Of a stretch of DNA of 19,092 nt, positions 15,815 through 19,092 are shown in pieces (the first letter of the stretch is position 1; each line of letters begins with the position of its first letter). A program made the position numbers and the translations under genes. The stretch covers positions 1 to 19,092 of the forward strand of contig JAGQYU010000161.1 in assembly GCA_020435885.1 (NCBI GenBank), written 5' to 3'. The notes under the pieces are model-generated. The model had not been told where the DNA came from and searched no databases. It worked only from the letters and a program-made list of their open reading frames with translations. The stretch is from Flavobacteriaceae bacterium (GTDB lineage: Bacteria; Bacteroidota; Bacteroidia; Flavobacteriales; Flavobacteriaceae).

Positions 15815-17347
15815 TTAATAGTGACATTTACCACACTCTTTACCACCCATTTGAGCAACTGTCACTTTTTCTACACCGTATTTTTTAGATAACTCTTCGT
15901 GAATTTTAGCGTAGTATGCGTTGTTCTCAACTTTAACTTCTGTAGTGGTATGACACTCTATACACCATCCCATAGTAAGTGGAGAGAATTGCTCTACCTC
16001 TTCCATAGTTTCAACAGGACCGTGGCATGTTTGGCATTTAATACCTCCTGCTGTTACGTGTTGTGAGTGATTGAAATATGCAAAATCAGGTAGATTATGA
16101 ATTCGTACCCATTGAATTGGTTTTTGCTCATAACCTTCTATGTAAGCCAGTTTCTCTGAATCCCAACCTATTGCATCGTATATTTTTTGGATTTCTCCAT
16201 CGTAAAATGCTTTATCCTTATCAGAAGTTACAGGCCCATTATATTCTGCAATTCCTTTGTGACAGTTCATACAAACATTTACAGAAGGAATTCCTGATGT
16301 TTTGCTATGCTTAGCTGATGAATGGCAATATTCACAATCTATTTTATTATCACCGGCATGTATCTTATGCGAAAATGCTATCGGTTGTAATGGTTTATAT
16401 CCTTGGTCAACTCCTATACCCATCAATCCGGCATAACCGAAATAAGCAACTGTAATAAGCAATGCAATAGTTGTAACCAGTTTTAGAAACTCATTATTGC
16501 TCATAAAGTACACCCAAAGTGCAATTAAGGCAAAAACGAAAAGTACTAGATACGTAATCCATGCTGTTGATGCAGGTAACTTAGCAATATTACTATCTTC
16601 TGCACCTGCAACTGCTGCTTTTGGCTCTAAAATATCAGCATGAGATGTGTAGGCAATAATAGCATTTATATCCTCATCAGATAATTGTGGAAATGCAGTC
16701 ATTGGAGAACCATTATATTCTTCAAAAATGGCAATTGCATCAGCATCACCACTAGCTCTTAATGCAGCATTATCTTTAATCCATGCATGTAGCCATTCGC
16801 TTGATCTTTTATCAGCAATATTAGCCAAGGCAGGGCCAACTAATTTAGCATCCAACTTGTGACAAGCAGCACAATTTGCGTTAAAAATATTCTTTCCTTT
16901 TACAACTTCAAGAGAATCAATCCCCAAAGATGCCGCTGTAGCAACTCCTCCACCTGATGCTGGTGTTGCTTGAGGCTTATTATCAGTATAAGCTAAAATA
17001 TCATCTATATCTTGGTCAGATAGTTGTGGAAATGCCTGCATGGCCATACCGCTATACTCGTCAAAGATTGCAATAGCATCTGCATCGCCACTAGCTCTAA
17101 GTGCATTGTTATCTTTGATCCACGCATGTAACCACTCTCTATCTCTTTTTTCGGAAATACCTTCTAAAGGAGGCCCAATAAGTTTTTTATCTAATTTATG
17201 GCAAGCTGCACAGTTTGCGTTGAACAGGCCTTTGCCTTTTTCCGGATCGCCGGTTTGAGCAGAAAGTTGAGAAGTAAGTAGTAAAATAAATGTTAAACTT
17301 GCAAGGAAATATCTCAAAATTGCTCTGTGTTTAATCACACTTTTCAT
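15815..17347 (-). CDS. actA: Alternative complex III multihaem cytochrome ActA with two extra mono-haem domains (seven CXXCH)
   Basis: The multihaem electron-exit subunit of alternative complex III. A signal peptide (about 1-30, cleaved after LSA) is followed by two tandem class I mono-haem domains with CAACH at 46-50 and 159-163 and likely axial Met103 and Met216. Next come two hydrophobic segments (about 260-282 and 287-310). The C-terminal periplasmic part carries the five haems expected of ActA: CEYCH (338), CMNCH (359), CQTCH (438), CIECH (462) and CGKCH (505). The total is seven haem motifs in 510 residues. The first domains are 75% identical over 85 residues, a clear internal duplication. 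It is the first gene of the act operon, divergent from the SPOR gene. Confidence 0.94.
   Translation of the reverse strand: MKSVIKHRAILRYFLASLTFILLLTSQLSAQTGDPEKGKGLFNANCAACHKLDKKLIGPPLEGISEKRDREWLHAWIKDNNALRASGDADAIAIFDEYSGMAMQAFPQLSDQDIDDILAYTDNKPQATPASGGGVATAASLGIDSLEVVKGKNIFNANCAACHKLDAKLVGPALANIADKRSSEWLHAWIKDNAALRASGDADAIAIFEEYNGSPMTAFPQLSDEDINAIIAYTSHADILEPKAAVAGAEDSNIAKLPASTAWITYLVLFVFALIALWVYFMSNNEFLKLVTTIALLITVAYFGYAGLMGIGVDQGYKPLQPIAFSHKIHAGDNKIDCEYCHSSAKHSKTSGIPSVNVCMNCHKGIAEYNGPVTSDKDKAFYDGEIQKIYDAIGWDSEKLAYIEGYEQKPIQWVRIHNLPDFAYFNHSQHVTAGGIKCQTCHGPVETMEEVEQFSPLTMGWCIECHTTTEVKVENNAYYAKIHEELSKKYGVEKVTVAQMGGKECGKCHY
16646..16900 (-). repeat. Internal tandem duplication in actA, second copy of mono-haem domain
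   Basis: This segment encodes residues 150-234. It aligns without gaps to residues 37-121, with 64 of 85 residues identical by direct comparison. The stretch WLHAWIKDN and the block ALRASGDADAIAIF are shared exactly. At DNA level the copies differ at many third codon positions, so the duplication is not very recent. Confidence 0.9.
16985..17239 (-). repeat. Internal tandem duplication in actA, first copy of mono-haem domain
   Basis: This encodes residues 37-121 of ActA, the partner of the copy at 16646-16900. Both copies keep the CAACH haem motif, a Met-x-Ala-Phe-Pro ligand segment and the LSD-x-DI C-terminal helix, so both domains should bind haem. The linker between them is rich in Ala, Gly and Pro. 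Confidence 0.9.
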
Positions 17348-17407
17348 ATTTATAATGTATGTTTTCTTTCTGTTTGGTATGATTTTTTCTTAAAACAAAC
17401 TAGACTC

Positions 17408-17430
17408 ATTTTGACACAGTACGTCAAAAT
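17408..17430. promoter_or_regulatory. Inverted repeat at the predicted start of the act transcript
   Basis: The arms ATTTTGAC (17408-17415) and GTCAAAAT (17423-17430) are exact reverse complements around a 7-base spacer. A further ATTTGAC half-site lies at 17435-17441. The repeat sits just downstream of the predicted act start site. It could be a repressor operator or, as RNA, an 8-bp hairpin at the extreme 5' end of the act mRNA. Confidence 0.5.
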
Positions 17431-17440
17431 TAAGATTTGA

Positions 17441-17470
17441 CAAAAATACTATTTATATAATACACGCAAA
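17441..17470 (-). promoter_or_regulatory. Candidate promoter of the act operon
   Basis: On the minus strand TTTG (17467-17470) is followed after 18 bases by TATTTTTG (17441-17448), a perfect TAnnTTTG. Both Bacteroidota promoter elements are present at acceptable spacing. Transcription would start near 17434, giving a leader of about 90 bases before the actA ATG. Confidence 0.5.
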
Positions 17471-17521
17471 ATCTAAAAATAATGTTAAATGTAATTTATA
17501 ATGATTCTAAATAAGTCGCTG

Positions 17522-17554
17522 TTGTGCAAAGCTGAAAACAAAATTTTAAATTTG
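17522..17554 (+). promoter_or_regulatory. Candidate promoter of the SPOR-ruvB unit
   Basis: TAAATTTG at 17547-17554 is a perfect TAnnTTTG, with TTG at 17522-17524 after a 22-base spacer. It lies 18 bases upstream of the ATG at 17573. This supports that start over the earlier in-frame ATG at 17501, which would lie upstream of the promoter. Confidence 0.45.
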
Positions 17555-17572
17555 CCAAAACTAAGTATTTTT

Positions 17573-17971
17573 ATGGAAACACTTATTCGCAAATACACAA
17601 TATTTATTATAGCGATTTTTGGATTGACATGTTCCGAAATTTATGCACAAAAACAAGGGATTGTCACAGTTGAAAGCAGTCCTGAAATAAAACAGCTCAT
17701 CCAACAAAAAAAAGGTTATAATAAAAGTATTACTGAAGTAAAAGGTTTTAAAATTCAGCTTTTTAATGGTAGTGAACAAGGAGCTTACAGAATACGTGAC
17801 GAATTTTCTGCATTGTTTCCAGATACCGAAATTAAAATAGAATTTTTTTCGCCGGAATGGAAAGTGAGAGTAGGTAATTATAAAACCCGATTAGAAGCAG
17901 ACAGAGCATTAAAAGAGATCAAAGAAGAATTTTCCAATGCTATCGTTTTACCGGCCAAAGTAAAAATATAA
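17573..17971 (+). CDS. Exported SPOR domain-containing protein
   Basis: A 132-residue secreted protein with a C-terminal SPOR-like domain, a fold that binds septal or denuded peptidoglycan. I choose ATG at 17573 because it gives a proper signal peptide (about 1-25, METLIRKYTIFIIAIFGLTC then SEIYAQ). The ATG at 17501 would add 24 residues in front of the signal and lie upstream of a good promoter match. The SPOR region (about 55-132) shows GFKIQLFNGS, an alpha-helix with DEFSALFPD, FFSPEWKVRVGNYKTRLEADRAL split over a strand and helix, and a final NAIVLPAKV strand. This order is common in short Bacteroidota SPOR proteins. ruvB starts 10 bases after the stop, so the two are likely co-transcribed. 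Confidence 0.82.
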   Translation: METLIRKYTIFIIAIFGLTCSEIYAQKQGIVTVESSPEIKQLIQQKKGYNKSITEVKGFKIQLFNGSEQGAYRIRDEFSALFPDTEIKIEFFSPEWKVRVGNYKTRLEADRALKEIKEEFSNAIVLPAKVKI

Positions 17972-17981
17972 CACATGTTGT

Positions 17982-19004
17982 ATGAACCAAAACCTTGATC
18001 CTACAAATTTTAATTACTCTAAAGAGGAACTGGATATTGAAAAAAAACTACGTCCTCTTACCTTTTCGGATTTTACCGGTCAGGATCAGGTATTAGAAAA
18101 TCTAAAGATATTTGTTGAAGCTGCTAATTTACGTAATGAAGCTTTAGACCATACATTACTACACGGCCCGCCGGGCTTGGGTAAGACCACACTTGCTTAT
18201 ATACTTTCCAATGAGTTGCATTCCGGTATAAAAGTAACCTCGGGCCCCGTTTTAGATAAGCCCGGAGATTTAGCAGGCTTACTTACCAACCTAAGTGAAC
18301 GTGATGTTTTATTTATTGATGAGATACACAGGTTAAGCCCTGTTGTTGAAGAATATTTGTATTCTGCCATGGAGGATTTTAAGATCGATATTATGATTGA
18401 ATCCGGTCCTAATGCCAGAACCGTACAAATAAATTTAGAGCCTTTTACATTAATAGGAGCTACTACTCGATCAGGATTATTAACTGCTCCTATGCGGGCA
18501 CGTTTCGGCATCAGCAGTAGATTAGAATATTACAATACTGAACTATTAACCACCATTATACAACGTAGTGCCTCCATATTAAATGTACCGATTTCTATGG
18601 AAGCTGCCATTGAAATTGCCGGAAGAAGTCGAGGAACACCCCGCATAGCTAATGCGCTGTTAAGAAGGGTACGCGATTTTGCTCAAATAAAAGGCAATGG
18701 TAACATAGATGTAAAAATTGCAAAATTTGCGTTGAAAGCTCTAAATGTAGATGCCCACGGTTTGGATGAAATGGACAATAAAATATTAAGTACCATTATT
18801 GATAAATTCAAAGGAGGGCCAGTTGGCCTTTCAACATTAGCAACTGCCGTTAGCGAAAATGCAGAAACCATTGAAGAAGTGTACGAGCCTTTCCTTATAC
18901 AACAAGGGTTTATTGTAAGAACGCCCAGAGGTAGAGAAGTAACCGAACTAGCCTACAAACATTTAGGAAAAATTAAAGGAGGCATGCAAGGAGGTTTGTT
19001 TTAA
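17982..19004 (+). CDS. ruvB: Holliday junction branch migration ATPase RuvB
   Basis: The AAA+ motor that, with RuvA, drives branch migration of Holliday junctions during recombination and repair in the cytoplasm. It has 340 residues, the normal length. Walker A is GPPGLGKTT (62-70) and Walker B DEIH (113-116). Sensor 1 lies in GATTRSG (159-165), and the arginine finger region is MRARFG (171-176), with Arg174 the likely finger. GRSRGTPRIANALLRR (214-229) is the sensor 2 region. The C-terminal winged-helix domain shows KGGPVGL, IQQGFIVRTPRGR and LGKIKGG. It lies between the SPOR gene and queG with short gaps and no terminator. Confidence 0.97.
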   Translation: MNQNLDPTNFNYSKEELDIEKKLRPLTFSDFTGQDQVLENLKIFVEAANLRNEALDHTLLHGPPGLGKTTLAYILSNELHSGIKVTSGPVLDKPGDLAGLLTNLSERDVLFIDEIHRLSPVVEEYLYSAMEDFKIDIMIESGPNARTVQINLEPFTLIGATTRSGLLTAPMRARFGISSRLEYYNTELLTTIIQRSASILNVPISMEAAIEIAGRSRGTPRIANALLRRVRDFAQIKGNGNIDVKIAKFALKALNVDAHGLDEMDNKILSTIIDKFKGGPVGLSTLATAVSENAETIEEVYEPFLIQQGFIVRTPRGREVTELAYKHLGKIKGGMQGGLF

Positions 19005-19017
19005 ACAAACTTATACT

Positions 19018-19092
19018 GTGAATATCCGTCAAAAACATACTCAACTTATTAAAACCGAAGCCAAACGCCTCGGTTTTTTGTCTTGTGGCATT
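19018..19092 (+). CDS. queG: Epoxyqueuosine reductase, N-terminal fragment cut by the window end
   Basis: The last 25 codons of the window form an open frame whose product contains KTEAKRLGFLSCGI. I recognise this as the conserved N-terminal helix and strand of QueG, the iron-sulfur/cobalamin enzyme that reduces epoxyqueuosine to queuosine in tRNA. The likely start is GTG at 19018, 13 bases after the ruvB stop; no in-frame ATG lies between. The gene continues beyond 19092. A hairpin with a T run at 19051-19079 lies inside this frame, so I treat it as coding rather than as a terminator of ruvB. The identity rests on a short match from memory. Confidence 0.7.
   Translation, partial: MNIRQKHTQLIKTEAKRLGFLSCGI

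Noticed and set aside
17501..17572. Upstream ATG extension of the SPOR protein
   Set aside because: It would bury the signal peptide behind 24 residues and begin upstream of a perfect -7 element.
19051..19079. Hairpin plus T run read as a rho-independent terminator of ruvB
   Set aside because: It lies inside an open frame whose translation matches the N terminus of QueG, so it is more likely coding sequence. It is kept only as a finding.

Overview
The window looks like a chromosomal segment of a low-GC member of the Bacteroidota, most likely Flavobacteriia. The evidence is the complete alternative complex III (act) cluster next to aa3-type oxidase genes, a DUF4252 lipoprotein, a SPOR protein in front of ruvB, TAnnTTTG-type -7 promoter elements and little sign of Shine-Dalgarno sites. 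All genes look intact. I saw no tRNA, rRNA, insertion sequence, prophage, CRISPR or transposon remnant.

Layout: (1) 1-300 is a control region for an operon that lies off the left edge on the minus strand. It holds a 21-codon leader peptide very rich in Ile and Val, an antiterminator segment and a terminator, which is the arrangement of a branched-chain amino acid attenuator. (2) 309-2493, plus strand, is a tight operon of a DUF4252 lipoprotein, serine acetyltransferase (cysE) and cysteine synthase B (cysM), covering both steps from serine to cysteine. (3) 2494-5393, minus strand, holds a membrane-anchored penicillin-acylase-family hydrolase followed by a GNAT acetyltransferase. The GNAT stop codon abuts the cysM stop codon. 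(4) 5433-17347, minus strand, is the respiratory block: actA-actB-actC-actD-actE-actF, a terminator, then coxB-coxA with its own promoter region and a final terminator. (5) 17573-19092, plus strand and divergent from actA, carries a SPOR-domain protein, ruvB and the first 25 codons of queG, cut by the window end.

How it works together: alternative complex III oxidises menaquinol through the membrane subunits ActC and ActF. Electrons pass to the iron-sulfur protein ActB and the haem proteins ActA and ActE, then to the CuA centre of CoxB and the haem-copper site of CoxA, where oxygen is reduced and protons are pumped. Subunits III and IV of the oxidase and its assembly factors are not in this window.

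Most notable observations: the unannotated Ile/Val leader peptide and attenuator at the left edge; a helix-hairpin-helix domain fused through a His/Glu-rich linker to the C terminus of ActC; a tandem duplication giving ActA two extra mono-haem domains, for seven CXXCH motifs in total; an FNR/CRP-like palindrome at the coxBA promoter; and an 8-bp-arm inverted repeat at the predicted start of the act transcript.
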